64,000 nucleotides of DNA from Variovorax sp. OK212 (GTDB lineage: Bacteria > Pseudomonadota > Gammaproteobacteria > Burkholderiales > Burkholderiaceae_C). The position numbers and the translations under genes are program-made. The stretch spans positions 620,001 through 684,000 of the forward strand of contig NZ_FOLP01000003.1 in NCBI RefSeq assembly GCF_900112425.1, read 5' to 3'. Positions 16,544-26,924 of this stretch are shown here, piece by piece; position 1 is the stretch's first letter; the number at the start of each line of letters is the position of its first letter. The notes beneath the pieces are model-generated. The model ran no database searches. It saw only the letters and a list, made by a program, of their open reading frames with translations, and was not told where the DNA came from.

Positions 16544-18708
16544 AAAGCGACCAGTCCGCCCCGTTGCAGCAGCCTGCGCCCAAGCCCGCCCCCGCCATCC
16601 TGCAGTTGCTGCCGGTGCGCATCCTCGGCTGGATCGTGGCGCTCACGATGCTGCCCGCGCTGATCATCGCGCCCATGACCTTCGAGCAGCAGATCGTGCT
16701 GTCGGTGGGCATCTTCGTGGCGGCGCTGGTCACCAACCGTTTTCGCGGCCGCTTCGCCAGCCTGGTGCTGATCTTCCTGTCGGTCGTCGTGTCCTCGCGC
16801 TACACCTACTGGCGCGTGACCGAGACCATGTTCATGGACAACCCGGTCGACCTGGTGCTGGGCATCGGCCTGCTCATGGCCGAGGTGTACGCGTTCATCG
16901 TGCTGCTGCTGGGCTACATCCAGACCGCCTGGCCGCTGGAGCGCAAGCCGGTGCCGCTGCCGGAAGACCCGGCCGAGTGGCCGACCATCGACCTGTTCAT
17001 TCCCACCTACAACGAAGCCCTGTCGGTGGTGCGCTCCACCGTGCTGGCCGCGCAGTCGATCGACTGGCCGCGCGACAAGATCAAGATCTTCGTGCTGGAC
17101 GACGGCCGGCGCGAGGAGTTCCGCGTGTTCTGCGAGGACGTGGGCGTGACCCACGTGACGCGCGACAACAACCGCCACGCCAAGGCCGGCAACATCAACG
17201 CCGCGCTGAAGAACACCACGGGCGAGTTCGTCGCGATCTTCGACTGCGACCACATCCCCACGCGCTCGTTCATGCAGATCGCCATGGGCTGGTTCGGGCG
17301 CGACCCGAAGCTGGGCATGGTCCAGCTGCCTCACTATTTCTTCTCGGCCGACCCGTTCGAGCGCAACCTCGACACCTTCGGCACGGTGCCCAACGAAGGC
17401 GAGCTGTTCTACGGCCTGATCCAGGACGGCAACGACCTGTGGAACGCCACCTTCTTCTGCGGTTCCTGCGCCGTGCTGCGCCGGACCATCGTGGAAGAAG
17501 TCGGCGGCATCGCGGTGGAAACCGTGACCGAAGACGCCCACACCGCGCTGAAGATGCACCGCCGCGGCTACAGCACCGCCTACCTGGCGCTGCCGCAGGC
17601 CGCCGGCCTGGCGACCGAAAGCCTCTCGGGCCACGTGGGCCAGCGGATTCGCTGGGCGCGCGGCATGGCGCAGATCTTCCGCATCGACAACCCGCTGTTC
17701 GGGCGCGGCCTGCACTGGGCCCAGCGCCTGTGCTACGTGAATGCGATGCTGCACTTCTTGTACGGCCTGCCGCGGCTGATCTACCTGACGGCGCCGCTGG
17801 CGTACCTGTACTTCGGCGCGAGCGTGATCCACGCGTCGGCATCGATGATCTTCGCGTTCGCGCTGCCGCACATCCTGCACGCCAACCTGACCAACAGCCG
17901 CATCCAGGGGCGCTTTCGCTACCTGTTGTGGAACGAGGTCTACGAGGCGGTGCTGGCCTGGTACATCTTCCGCCCGACGCTGGTGGCGCTGATCAACCCC
18001 AAGCTCGGCAGCTTCAACGTGACGGCCAAGGGCGGCCTGATCCAGCAGGAGTACTTCGACAGCACCATCGCCAAGGCCAGCCTGGTGCTGCTGGCGCTGA
18101 ACTTCCTGGGCGTGTGCCTGGGCGTGTGGCGCCTGACCTGGGTCGACCCGCAGAACATCGCCACCGTGTGGCTGAACCTGGCCTGGACCCTCTACAACCT
18201 GATGATCCTGGGCGCCTGCGTGGCGGCGGCCAACGAGTCGCGCCAGCTGCGCGGCTCGCACCGCGTCGAACTCAGCCTGCCGGCCACGCTGTACTTTGCC
18301 GACGGCCGCTCGCTGCGCTGCAACACCTTCGACTTCTCCAGCGGCGGCCTGGGCGTGGAACTGCCGCAGGACATGAAGCTCGACCTGGAAATGCCGGTCG
18401 ACGTGGCGCTGTACCGCAACGACCAGGAATCGCGCTTCGCCTCCACCGTGCGCTTCAGCAGCGGCAAGCGGCTGGGCCTGCGCTTCGCGCCCATGAGCTT
18501 CGCGCAGGAGCGCGCGCTGGTGCAGTGCACGACCGCGCGCGCCGACATCTGGGCGGCACGCTGGGGCAACCATCCGCGCGTGCCGATCCACCGCGTGCTG
18601 GGCCACATCGTGCGCATCAGCGGCACGGGTTTTCGCGACATGTTCAGCCATTACTACCGTGCGGCCGCCTCGCGGCTGCGTCCCGTCAAAACGAAGGAAT
18701 CCACGTGA
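16540..18708 (+). CDS. bcsA: cellulose synthase catalytic subunit BcsA
   Basis: BcsA polymerises UDP-glucose into beta-1,4-glucan and threads it through its own membrane channel. The 722-residue protein has N-terminal membrane helices, a GT2 domain with PTYNEALSVVRSTV, DDG (near 186), DCDH (near 236), TED (near 330) and the QRIRW motif (near 368), further membrane helices to about 560, and a C-terminal PilZ domain with RGSHR (the RxxxR c-di-GMP arm) and DFSSGGLG. All catalytic and effector-binding residues are present, so it should be c-di-GMP activated. It is shorter at the N-terminus than enterobacterial BcsA. It overlaps bcsQ and bcsB by 4 bases each. Confidence 0.97.
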   Translation: MKSDQSAPLQQPAPKPAPAILQLLPVRILGWIVALTMLPALIIAPMTFEQQIVLSVGIFVAALVTNRFRGRFASLVLIFLSVVVSSRYTYWRVTETMFMDNPVDLVLGIGLLMAEVYAFIVLLLGYIQTAWPLERKPVPLPEDPAEWPTIDLFIPTYNEALSVVRSTVLAAQSIDWPRDKIKIFVLDDGRREEFRVFCEDVGVTHVTRDNNRHAKAGNINAALKNTTGEFVAIFDCDHIPTRSFMQIAMGWFGRDPKLGMVQLPHYFFSADPFERNLDTFGTVPNEGELFYGLIQDGNDLWNATFFCGSCAVLRRTIVEEVGGIAVETVTEDAHTALKMHRRGYSTAYLALPQAAGLATESLSGHVGQRIRWARGMAQIFRIDNPLFGRGLHWAQRLCYVNAMLHFLYGLPRLIYLTAPLAYLYFGASVIHASASMIFAFALPHILHANLTNSRIQGRFRYLLWNEVYEAVLAWYIFRPTLVALINPKLGSFNVTAKGGLIQQEYFDSTIAKASLVLLALNFLGVCLGVWRLTWVDPQNIATVWLNLAWTLYNLMILGACVAAANESRQLRGSHRVELSLPATLYFADGRSLRCNTFDFSSGGLGVELPQDMKLDLEMPVDVALYRNDQESRFASTVRFSSGKRLGLRFAPMSFAQERALVQCTTARADIWAARWGNHPRVPIHRVLGHIVRISGTGFRDMFSHYYRAAASRLRPVKTKEST

Positions 18709-21155
18709 CGAACAACCTGCGCGCGCATCGCCGCATCGCGCCCCTTGTCCGCGTGGCCTCGCCCTCGCTGCTGCCTTGCCTGTCCGCCAGCGCCGTGATG
18801 TTCGCGGTGGCCCTGGCCGCCGGGGGCGCCTCGGCCCAGCCGCGCCCGCTGGCGCCGCCGCCCTCGACCAGCGCCCAGCCGGCCGTCGGCCCCACCGTGG
18901 CGCCCGCCGTGATCGCGGCACCCGCCGTTCCCACCACCCCCATGTTCGCGACCACGCCGGCCGCAGCCGCTGCCGCCGCGGCATCGGCCGCCGCTGGCGG
19001 CGGCGGCAGTGCCACCGCCGTCGTGCGTGAACTGAACCTCACGCAGCTGGGCATCGACTACGCGGTGCAGCTGCGCGGCATCAGCGGCACGGTCGGCATT
19101 CCGTTCAACGTGCGCGCCGACGAGCTGGTCACGGCCGCGTCGTTCAAGCTGAACTACGCCTACTCGCCCTCGCTGATTCCCGAGCTGTCGCACCTGAAGG
19201 TCACGGTGAACGACGTGCTGGTGGCCACGCTGCCGGTGAACCGCGCCGAGGCGGGCCGCCCGCAGACGGCCGACATCCCGATCGACCGGCGCCTGATCAC
19301 CGAGTTCAACCGCATCAACGTCGAGCTCATCGGCCACTACACGCGCGAGTGCGAAGACCCCGCGCATACCAGCCTGTGGGCACGCATCGACGCCACCAGT
19401 TCGCTGAAGCTGACGGTGGCGCCGCTCAAGCTCACCAACGACCTGGCGGCCCTGCCGCAGCCCTTCTTCGACCGCCGCGACGTGCGGCGCGCGCGCATTC
19501 CCTTCGTCTTCGGCGCGGCCGCGGCCGGCCCGGTGCTCGAGGCCGCGGGCGTGGTGTCGTCGTGGTTCGGCGCAATGGCCGACTACCGCGGCGCGACCTT
19601 CCCGGTGTCCAACGGCGACCTGCCCACGGGCCACGCGGTGGTGTTCGTCACGCCGGAGTCGAGCATTCCCGGTCTCACGCTGCCGGCCATCCAGGGCCCG
19701 GGCCTCGCGATCGTCGACAACCCGCGCGACCCCACGGGCAAGCTGCTGCTGGTGATGGGCCGCACCCCGGCCGACCTGCGCACCGCCGCCGGCGCGCTGG
19801 CACTCAACAGCAAGGCCTTCGCGGGCGCCACGGCCGCCGTCACCGCGTTCCAGGAACCGCCGGTGCGCAAGCCCTACGACGCGCCGCGCTGGGTGCCGAG
19901 CGACCGTGCGCTGCAACTCGGCGAGCTGACCTCGGCCGCCGACCTGTCGGTGACGGGCTACAACCCCGACGTGGTCCGCGTGAACCTGCAGCTGCCGCCC
20001 GACCTGTTCACCTGGCGCAGCCGCGGCATTCCGCTGGACCTGCAATACCGCTACACGCCGCGCGTGCGGCCCGACCAGTCGACGCTGAACATCAACGTCA
20101 ACGACAACTTCGTGGGCGGCCTGCCGCTGCGCTCGGCCAACCCGGCCGGCGACCGCTGGTGGAACCCGCTGGCCGTGAAGCTGATGCCCGACGGCACGCT
20201 GGCCGAGCACAAGGAAGTGATCCTGCCGCCGCTGGCCATGGGCCCGCGCAGCCAGCTGCGCCTGCACTATTACTTCGAGCCCGTGGGCGGGCGCTGCGTG
20301 CCGCAGCTGGACAACGTGCGCGGCTCGATCGACCCGACCTCCAGGATCGACGTGTCGGGCTTCCCGCACTTCATCGCGATGCCCGAGCTCGCGGCCTACG
20401 CCAACGGCGGCTTCCCGTTCTCGCGCATGGCCGACCTGTCGGACACCGCCGTGATCCTGCCGGACCAGCCCAACAACGCCGACACCGAGACCTACCTCGG
20501 CCTGCTCGGTCAGATCGGCCGCTCCACCGGCTACCCCGCGCTGCGCGTGAAGGTGGGCCGCTCGGCCGAGGCCACGCAGTTCGCCGACAAGGACCTGCTG
20601 GTCATCGGCAACCTGCAGAGCCAGCCGCTGTTCACGCAGTGGGCCGACAAGATGCCGCTCAAGCGCAACGGCACCGCGCCCGAGCTCAAGCTGAACAGCT
20701 GGATCGACAACGCCATCGACTTCGTGATCGGCGCGCGCACCCGTGAAGACCTTCCGGGCTCGATGCAGATCGCGGTGAGCGCCGACGGCCGCGATGCCGT
20801 GCTGGCCGGCTTCGAGTCGCCGCTGCAGAGCGGGCGCAGCGTGATCGCGGCCATCACCAACCCCGACACCAAGGACGCGCTGCTCAACGCGCTGATGACG
20901 CCCGACCTGCTCAAGAGCGTGCAGGGCAGCATGACCATCGTGCGCGACACGCAGGTCAACAGCGTGCTCGGCGGCGACACCTACTACGTCGGGCGCCTGC
21001 CCCCGATCGCCTGGGTGCAGTGGAACCTCTCGCGCAGCCCGCTGATGCTGGCCGCGCTGGTGATCGTGCTGGCGCTGCTGGGCGCGGCCGTGTCGTATGC
21101 GGGCCTGCAGCTTCGTGCGCGCCGCCGCCTCGCGGTCAAGGCAAAAGCCAAGTAA
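18705..21155 (+). CDS. bcsB: cellulose synthase periplasmic subunit BcsB
   Basis: BcsB is the periplasmic partner that anchors to and activates BcsA. The protein has 816 residues from a GTG start overlapping the bcsA stop. A signal segment (PCLSASAVMFAVALAAGGASAQ) is followed by an unusual 70-residue Pro/Ala/Thr-rich stretch including an (Ala)n-Gly tract, then the carbohydrate-binding and flavodoxin-like repeats (IDYAVQLRGISGTVGIPFNV, RVNLQLPPDLFTWRSRGIPL), and a C-terminal membrane anchor SPLMLAALVIVLALLGAAVSYAG with a basic tail. The single C-terminal helix is typical and places it beside BcsA. An apparent longer open frame upstream is out-of-frame bcsA sequence. Confidence 0.95.
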   Translation: MTNNLRAHRRIAPLVRVASPSLLPCLSASAVMFAVALAAGGASAQPRPLAPPPSTSAQPAVGPTVAPAVIAAPAVPTTPMFATTPAAAAAAAASAAAGGGGSATAVVRELNLTQLGIDYAVQLRGISGTVGIPFNVRADELVTAASFKLNYAYSPSLIPELSHLKVTVNDVLVATLPVNRAEAGRPQTADIPIDRRLITEFNRINVELIGHYTRECEDPAHTSLWARIDATSSLKLTVAPLKLTNDLAALPQPFFDRRDVRRARIPFVFGAAAAGPVLEAAGVVSSWFGAMADYRGATFPVSNGDLPTGHAVVFVTPESSIPGLTLPAIQGPGLAIVDNPRDPTGKLLLVMGRTPADLRTAAGALALNSKAFAGATAAVTAFQEPPVRKPYDAPRWVPSDRALQLGELTSAADLSVTGYNPDVVRVNLQLPPDLFTWRSRGIPLDLQYRYTPRVRPDQSTLNINVNDNFVGGLPLRSANPAGDRWWNPLAVKLMPDGTLAEHKEVILPPLAMGPRSQLRLHYYFEPVGGRCVPQLDNVRGSIDPTSRIDVSGFPHFIAMPELAAYANGGFPFSRMADLSDTAVILPDQPNNADTETYLGLLGQIGRSTGYPALRVKVGRSAEATQFADKDLLVIGNLQSQPLFTQWADKMPLKRNGTAPELKLNSWIDNAIDFVIGARTREDLPGSMQIAVSADGRDAVLAGFESPLQSGRSVIAAITNPDTKDALLNALMTPDLLKSVQGSMTIVRDTQVNSVLGGDTYYVGRLPPIAWVQWNLSRSPLMLAALVIVLALLGAAVSYAGLQLRARRRLAVKAKAK

Positions 21156-21164
21156 CGGATCCGG

Positions 21165-22520
21165 ATGCGACGTTTGCCGACATTGATTTCCCCTGAACGG
21201 CTCGCGGGCCGCCGCGCCCTGCTGGGCGCGGCCGGGCTCGCGCTGGCGCTGCCCAGGCTGGTGAGCGCGGCGCCTGCCGCCGCGCCGGCGGCCGGTGCTT
21301 CCAGTGCAGCGGCGGGCGCCAAGGCGCCAACGCCTGCGGCTGCCGCATCCACGCCCGCCGCGGCCGCTGCATCTGCAGCACCTGCAGCACCCGCGGCGGC
21401 TTCACCGGCCCCGGCCTGCCACCCCGCCACCGACTGGGCCGCCTTCGCCGCGCGCCACATCCAGCCCGACGGCCGGGTGATCGACTTCAACACCGCGCAG
21501 CAGCAATCGACCTCCGAAGGCCAGTCCTACGGCCTGTTCTTCGCGCTGGTGCACAACGACCGCGCCACCTTCGCGCGCGTGCTGGCCTGGACCGAGTCCA
21601 ACCTCGCGGGCGGCAGCCAGGCCAAGCAGCTGCCGGCCTGGCAATGGGGCCGCAAGCCCGAAGGCGGCTGGGGCGTGCTCGACCCCAATGCCGCGTCGGA
21701 CGCCGACCTGTGGATCGCCTACGCGCTGATGGAAGGCGGCCGGCTCTGGAACGACGCCAACTACCGCGCGCTCGGCCGCAGCGTGCTGGCGCTGGCCGCG
21801 CGCGAGGAAGTGGTCTCGCTGCCCGGCCTGGGCCGCATGCTGCTGCCCTGGCCCAAGTCGGTGGCCAGCGGGTCGGTGTGGCGCCTCAACCCGAGCTACG
21901 TGCCGCTGCAGCTGCTGCGCTACTTCCAGCAGGCCGACCCGTCGGGTCCGTGGCACGAGGTGGCCGACAACACGCTGCGCATGTTCGGCGCCGTCACGCC
22001 CAAGGGCTTCGCGCCCGACTGGTGCGCCTGGTCGCCGGACGCGCGCGCCTTCGTGGCCGACCCGCAGAAGGGTGTCACCGGCAGCTATGACGCCATCCGC
22101 ACGTACCTCTGGGCGGGCATGCTGTCCGACAAGGAGCCGGCGCGCAAGATGCTGCTGCTGAACCTGCGCGGACCGCGCGTGCTGCTGGCCGACAACCACC
22201 CGGTGCCCGAGTACGTCGACACCACCACCGGTGCCGTGCGCGGCATGGCGCCGCTCGGCTTCTCGGGCGCGATGCTGCCCTACCTCAAGGCGGTGGACGC
22301 CACCGACGCGCTGGCCGCCCAGGTCGCCCGCGTGCCCGGCGGCCGTGCTACACCTCCGGCTCCCAACGCAACGACGCCGCCGGTGGCGCCCTTGCCCTAT
22401 TACGAACAGTGCTTGTTGCTTTTCGGCCAGGCATGGCTCGACGGCCGGTACGAATTCGGCCGCAATGGCCAGCTGCAAACCTCATGGAGAACGCTATGCC
22501 GTCCCAATCGACCGGCTTGA
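21165..22520 (+). CDS. bcsZ: periplasmic endo-1,4-beta-glucanase BcsZ (GH8)
   Basis: BcsZ is a glycoside hydrolase family 8 endoglucanase that trims nascent cellulose in the periplasm. The 451-residue product has a twin-arginine-like start (GRRALLGAAGLALALPRL) and then 50 residues of almost pure Ala/Pro linker before the catalytic domain at CHPATDWAAFAARHI. Catalytic-region marks are STSEGQSYGLFFAL (Glu general acid), SDADLWIAYALMEGGRLW (Asp) and GSYDAIRTYLWAGML. The C-terminal end carries an extra Pro/Thr segment and YYEQCLLLFGQAWLDGRY. It starts 9 bases after bcsB and overlaps bcsC by 25 bases. Confidence 0.94.
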   Translation: MRRLPTLISPERLAGRRALLGAAGLALALPRLVSAAPAAAPAAGASSAAAGAKAPTPAAAASTPAAAAASAAPAAPAAASPAPACHPATDWAAFAARHIQPDGRVIDFNTAQQQSTSEGQSYGLFFALVHNDRATFARVLAWTESNLAGGSQAKQLPAWQWGRKPEGGWGVLDPNAASDADLWIAYALMEGGRLWNDANYRALGRSVLALAAREEVVSLPGLGRMLLPWPKSVASGSVWRLNPSYVPLQLLRYFQQADPSGPWHEVADNTLRMFGAVTPKGFAPDWCAWSPDARAFVADPQKGVTGSYDAIRTYLWAGMLSDKEPARKMLLLNLRGPRVLLADNHPVPEYVDTTTGAVRGMAPLGFSGAMLPYLKAVDATDALAAQVARVPGGRATPPAPNATTPPVAPLPYYEQCLLLFGQAWLDGRYEFGRNGQLQTSWRTLCRPNRPA

Positions 22521-25500
22521 AGCCGCAGCGTCCCTCTTCCTCGGCCGGCCCGGCCTCTCGTGGTTCGCGCGTTTCACGCGCTTTCTCGCTGTCGCCGCAG
22601 TCGCAGCAATGGATGGCCTGCCTCGGCATGCTCGCGGCGCTGTGCACCGCCAACCCGGCGCATGCGCAGGCCGACGCCAGCGCCGCGCTGATCGAGCAGG
22701 GCAACTACTGGCAGGCCCAGGGCCGCGCCGACCTGGCGGAAGAAAGCTGGAAGAAGCTGCTGAGCGTGCAGCCGCAGTCGGCCGACGCGATGTACGGCAT
22801 GGCGCAGGTCGAGCTCTCGCGCAGCAACGCCGAGGCCGCCCGCAGCTGGATCGCGCGGCTGCGCACCGCGAGCCCGAACGACCCCCGCCTGGCGCGCCTG
22901 CAGCAGCAGTCGCAGCAGCCCGCCGGCCAGCAGAGCACGCTGCAGCGCGCCCGCGCCGCCGCGCGCGCCGGCCGTGCCGCCGAGGCCGTGGAGCTGTACC
23001 GCAGCCAGTTCGACAACCGTCCGCCGCCGGAAGCGCTGGCGCTGGAGTACTACCAGGTGCTGGCCAGCACGCCGCAAGGCGCCGACGAGGGCCGCAAGGG
23101 CCTCGAGCAGCTGGTGAAGGACAACCCGCAGAACGCCAACTACCGGCTCGCCCTGGCGCAGCAGAAGACCTACAGCGAACCCACGCGCCGCGCGGGCATC
23201 CGCGAGCTGGTCGAGCTGACCAAGCAGCCCGCCGTGGCCGGCGCCGCGCGCGCCGCCTGGCGCCAGGCGCTGATCTGGCTCGACGCGCGCCAGCCCGACG
23301 TGCCGCTCTACCAGGACTACCTGAGCACCAACCAGAACGACGCGGCCGTGGCCGCGCGGCTGGAATCGCTCACCACCGCCAAGGCGGCCGCGGCGAAAAC
23401 GCCCGACGTGCCCGTGGGCGAAGGCTTCAAGGCGCTGGACCGCGGTGACGCGGGCACCGCCGAGCAGCGCTTCCAGCAGGCGCTGCGCGCCAAGTCCGAC
23501 GACACCGAGGCGCTCGGCGGCCTGGGCCTGGTGCGCATGCGCCAGGAGCGCTTTGCCGAGGCGCAGGAGCTGCTGGAACGCGCGGTGCGCGGCGGTGGCA
23601 GCAAGTGGAATTCGGCGCTGCAAAGCGCCAACTACTGGGTGCTGGTGGGCCAGGCGCGTGCCGCGCAAGCCAAGAACGACACGCGCGGTGCGCAGTCGCT
23701 CTACGAGCGCGCCGTGCGCATCGACCCGCGCGAGGCCGTGGGCCAGAACGCGCTGGCCGACCTGCGCGCCGCCGCCGGCGACTTCGCGCAGGCCGAGCAA
23801 GGCTACAAGCGCGTGCTTGAAAGCAAGCCGCAGAACACACAGGCGCTGCGCGGCCTGATCTCGGTGTACGGCCAGACCGGCCGCCCCGACGAGGCATTGG
23901 CCCTGTCGCGCCGCCTCACGCCCGAGCAGGCCACGCAACTGGGCGGCCTGCGCGACATCCAGGTCGAGCAGGCGCGCAACCGCGCCCGCCAGCAGGCCGA
24001 CGCCGGCGACGCCCCCGGCGCGCAGCGCACGCTCGAAGACGCGATGCTCGCGGCGCCCGACAGCCCGTGGGTGCGCCTGGACCTGGCCAACATCTACCGC
24101 AAGCAAGGCATGGTGGCCGAGGCGCGCGGCGTGATGGAAGGGCTGCTGATGTCGCAGCCCGACATGCCCGACGCGCTGTACGCCAGCGCCCTGCTCGCCT
24201 CCGAGACCGGCGACGCGGCCGCGGGCATCCAGTACCTCGAACGCATTCCGGCCGGCTCGCGCACGCGCGACATGGCCGCGCTGCAACGCCGCCTGTGGGC
24301 GCAGTCGCAGGCCGCACGCGCGCTGGCGCTGGCCCGCCAGGGCCAGGTCGACGCGGCCCGCGGCGTGCTGGCGCAGGCCGAATCGGCGCTGAGCGCGGAC
24401 ATGCCGGCCGAACTGTGGGGCCAGCTCGCGGGCGCCTACGCCGAGATCGGCGACGCGCCGCGCGCGCTTGCCATGAGCCGCCAGCTGCTGGCGCGCACGC
24501 CCACCCCGACCATCGGCAGCCGGCTGCTGTACGCGTCGGTGCTGCTCAAGACCAAGCAGGACATCGAGCTGTCGGCCGTGCTGCGCCAACTGGCCACGGT
24601 CAACCTGACGGCCAGCCAGCGCAACGATTTCGACAACCTGCGCGTGGCCTTCGCGCTGCGCCAGACCGACGCCCTGCGCGAAGCCGGCAACCTCGAAGCC
24701 GCCTACAACGCGATGGCACCGGTGCTCGCCGAGCGCCCGAACGACCCGCAGACCATGGCCGCGCTGGCGCGCCTGTACTCCGCGGCGCGCGACGAAGGCC
24801 AGGCGCTCGCGCTGTACCAGCGCATCCTGCAGCGCAACCCGACCGACCTCGACACCCTGCTCGCCGCCGCCGCCAGCGCCAGCGCGCAGCGCGAACACAG
24901 CGAGGCCGAGAACTACGTGATGGCCGCGCTCAAGCAGGCGCCCGACCAGTCGCGCGTGCTGGCCGCGGCCGGCCGTGTCTATCGCAACGCGGGCGAGAGC
25001 CGCAAGGCCGAGCAGTACCTGCGCGCGGCGGTGGAAGCCGACCGCCAGGTGGCCTCGGGTGGCGGTTTCGCGCCCGGCGGCATGCCCTCGCAGATGCCCG
25101 CGGCGAACCCCTTCGCCGGCATGACGGGCGGCGCGCCGGGCGCGGCCGTGCCCGCGGGCTACCCCGCGGCCAACGGCAACCCGTTCGCGCAGGCGCGCAT
25201 GCAGCCGGTGTCCTACCCGGCGCCTGCCGGTGCCGCCAACCCGGTCTATGCGCAGCAGGCCTACCCTGGCGCGGGCTACCCGAACCAGGCACAGGGCTAT
25301 CCGGCCAATCAGGCTTATCCGGTGGCAGGCGCGCCGACCGCGTACCCGCCAGGCGCCATGCCCTGGGGCGCCAGCGCCCCGGCATCGACCGCCAAGGGCC
25401 GCGCGGCGACGGCCAAGTCGTCGAGCCGCACCGCGCGCAACAACGCGAACAGCAACAACGTGCCGCAGGCCTCGGCCTATGTCGCGCCGTCGATGCAGGG

Positions 25501-26923
25501 CATGCCGCAGTACCCGGTGCCGGGCTCGCAGCAGGTCGCGCCGGTCTACATCCCGCAGGCACAGGCCGGCGGCTACCCGCCCGCGGCCTATCCGCAAGCC
25601 AACGCCGCCTATGCGCAGGCCAACACACCGCGACAGGAGCCGAGCTGGAACGCACCGCTGCGCGCCGCGCCGGCGAACTCGGTGCTGTCGGAGCTGCAGG
25701 ACCTGGAATCGCAACGCGCGATCAGCCTCACCGCGGGCACCGTCTACCGCAACCGCGCCGGCGAGGCCGGCCTGAGCCGGCTGTCTGACTTCCAGCTGCC
25801 AGTGCAGGCGCGCTTCCCGGTCGGCGAAGGCAAGATCGTCGTGGGCGTGACGCCCACGGTGCTCGACGCCGGCACGCCCGCCAGCGACTACCCGACCGGC
25901 AGCCGCTTCGGCGGCGGACCTGCAGCGGCAATGAACGCGCTGCGCAACGGCACGGAGACCAACCAGCAGAACGCCTCAGGCGTAGGCCTGAACGTGGGCT
26001 ACGAAGGCAAGAACTTCGACGCCGGCATCGGCACCACGCCGCTGGGTTTTCCGACCACCAACGTGGTCGGCAACGTGACCTTCAAGGGCAGCTTCGGCGA
26101 CTCCTGGAGCTACAAGGCCGACCTCTCGCGCCGTGCGGTGACCGACAGCGTGCTGTCGTTCGCCGGCGCGAAGGACGAGCGCACCAACGAGCGCTGGGGC
26201 GGCGTGGTCGCCACCGGCGTGCGTGGCGACCTCGGCTACGACGACGGCACCTACGGCGTGTACGGCTACCTTGCCGCGCATGGCATCACGGGCAGGAACG
26301 TGGCCAGCAACTCGCGCGTGGAAACCGGCGGTGGCGCCTACCTGCACCTGCTGAACAGCGCGAACTCCAAGCTCACGCTGGGCATGAACATCGGGCTGAT
26401 GGGCTACGAGAAGAACCTGAGCTACTACACCTACGGGCAAGGCGGCTACTTCAGCCCGCAGAGCTTCGTGAGCGTGGCGTTCCCGGTGGACTGGACCGGC
26501 CGCGCGGACCGGCTCTCGTGGCGTGTGAACGCGTCGCTGGGCGTGCAGTCGTTCACCCAGAAGAGCTCGCCCTACTTCCCGACCGACCCGACGCGCAACG
26601 GCGCGGCGTCGAGCGCGGCCGCCGAGGCACTGGCGCTGGGCCTGAGCAGCGCGGTCTACAACAACATGTACGCCAGCAACTCCAAGACCGGCCTGGCCTA
26701 CAACCTGGCCGGGGTGCTCGAATACCAGCTCGCGCCCAAGATGTTCCTGGGTGGCGCGCTCGGCTTCAACAATGCGCAGAACTACCGCCAGTTCACTGGC
26801 AGCGTGTACCTGCGGTATGTGTTCGGCGGTTCGAGCACCATCGGCGCGCCGGGCTTTGGCAGCGGGAGCGGGAGCGGCACCACGCTGAACCCGATGACTT
26901 CGCCCTATACGCCGTTGCTCTGA
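22496..26923 (+). CDS. bcsC: cellulose synthase outer-membrane exporter subunit BcsC
   Basis: BcsC carries glucan across the periplasm and outer membrane: a TPR scaffold followed by a 16-strand beta barrel. The 1475-residue chain has a signal region ending NPAHAQA, tandem TPRs from about residue 50 to 860 (for example LGGLGLVRMRQERFAEAQELL), a 190-residue low-complexity linker rich in Ala, Pro, Gln, Tyr and Gly (about 865-1055), then the BcsC C-terminal barrel domain (about 1060-1475) ending YLRYVFGG followed by a Gly/Ser/Thr tail. The ATG at 22496 was chosen because GGAGA stands five bases before it; it lies inside the end of bcsZ. An ATG four codons earlier is possible. Confidence 0.94.
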   Translation: MPSQSTGLKPQRPSSSAGPASRGSRVSRAFSLSPQSQQWMACLGMLAALCTANPAHAQADASAALIEQGNYWQAQGRADLAEESWKKLLSVQPQSADAMYGMAQVELSRSNAEAARSWIARLRTASPNDPRLARLQQQSQQPAGQQSTLQRARAAARAGRAAEAVELYRSQFDNRPPPEALALEYYQVLASTPQGADEGRKGLEQLVKDNPQNANYRLALAQQKTYSEPTRRAGIRELVELTKQPAVAGAARAAWRQALIWLDARQPDVPLYQDYLSTNQNDAAVAARLESLTTAKAAAAKTPDVPVGEGFKALDRGDAGTAEQRFQQALRAKSDDTEALGGLGLVRMRQERFAEAQELLERAVRGGGSKWNSALQSANYWVLVGQARAAQAKNDTRGAQSLYERAVRIDPREAVGQNALADLRAAAGDFAQAEQGYKRVLESKPQNTQALRGLISVYGQTGRPDEALALSRRLTPEQATQLGGLRDIQVEQARNRARQQADAGDAPGAQRTLEDAMLAAPDSPWVRLDLANIYRKQGMVAEARGVMEGLLMSQPDMPDALYASALLASETGDAAAGIQYLERIPAGSRTRDMAALQRRLWAQSQAARALALARQGQVDAARGVLAQAESALSADMPAELWGQLAGAYAEIGDAPRALAMSRQLLARTPTPTIGSRLLYASVLLKTKQDIELSAVLRQLATVNLTASQRNDFDNLRVAFALRQTDALREAGNLEAAYNAMAPVLAERPNDPQTMAALARLYSAARDEGQALALYQRILQRNPTDLDTLLAAAASASAQREHSEAENYVMAALKQAPDQSRVLAAAGRVYRNAGESRKAEQYLRAAVEADRQVASGGGFAPGGMPSQMPAANPFAGMTGGAPGAAVPAGYPAANGNPFAQARMQPVSYPAPAGAANPVYAQQAYPGAGYPNQAQGYPANQAYPVAGAPTAYPPGAMPWGASAPASTAKGRAATAKSSSRTARNNANSNNVPQASAYVAPSMQGMPQYPVPGSQQVAPVYIPQAQAGGYPPAAYPQANAAYAQANTPRQEPSWNAPLRAAPANSVLSELQDLESQRAISLTAGTVYRNRAGEAGLSRLSDFQLPVQARFPVGEGKIVVGVTPTVLDAGTPASDYPTGSRFGGGPAAAMNALRNGTETNQQNASGVGLNVGYEGKNFDAGIGTTPLGFPTTNVVGNVTFKGSFGDSWSYKADLSRRAVTDSVLSFAGAKDERTNERWGGVVATGVRGDLGYDDGTYGVYGYLAAHGITGRNVASNSRVETGGGAYLHLLNSANSKLTLGMNIGLMGYEKNLSYYTYGQGGYFSPQSFVSVAFPVDWTGRADRLSWRVNASLGVQSFTQKSSPYFPTDPTRNGAASSAAAEALALGLSSAVYNNMYASNSKTGLAYNLAGVLEYQLAPKMFLGGALGFNNAQNYRQFTGSVYLRYVFGGSSTIGAPGFGSGSGSGTTLNPMTSPYTPLL

Positions 26924-26924
26924 C

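Noticed and set aside
22574..25714. Open frame of over 1000 codons antisense to bcsC
   Set aside because: Composition is Arg/Ala/His-rich and structureless; bcsC on the other strand is intact.
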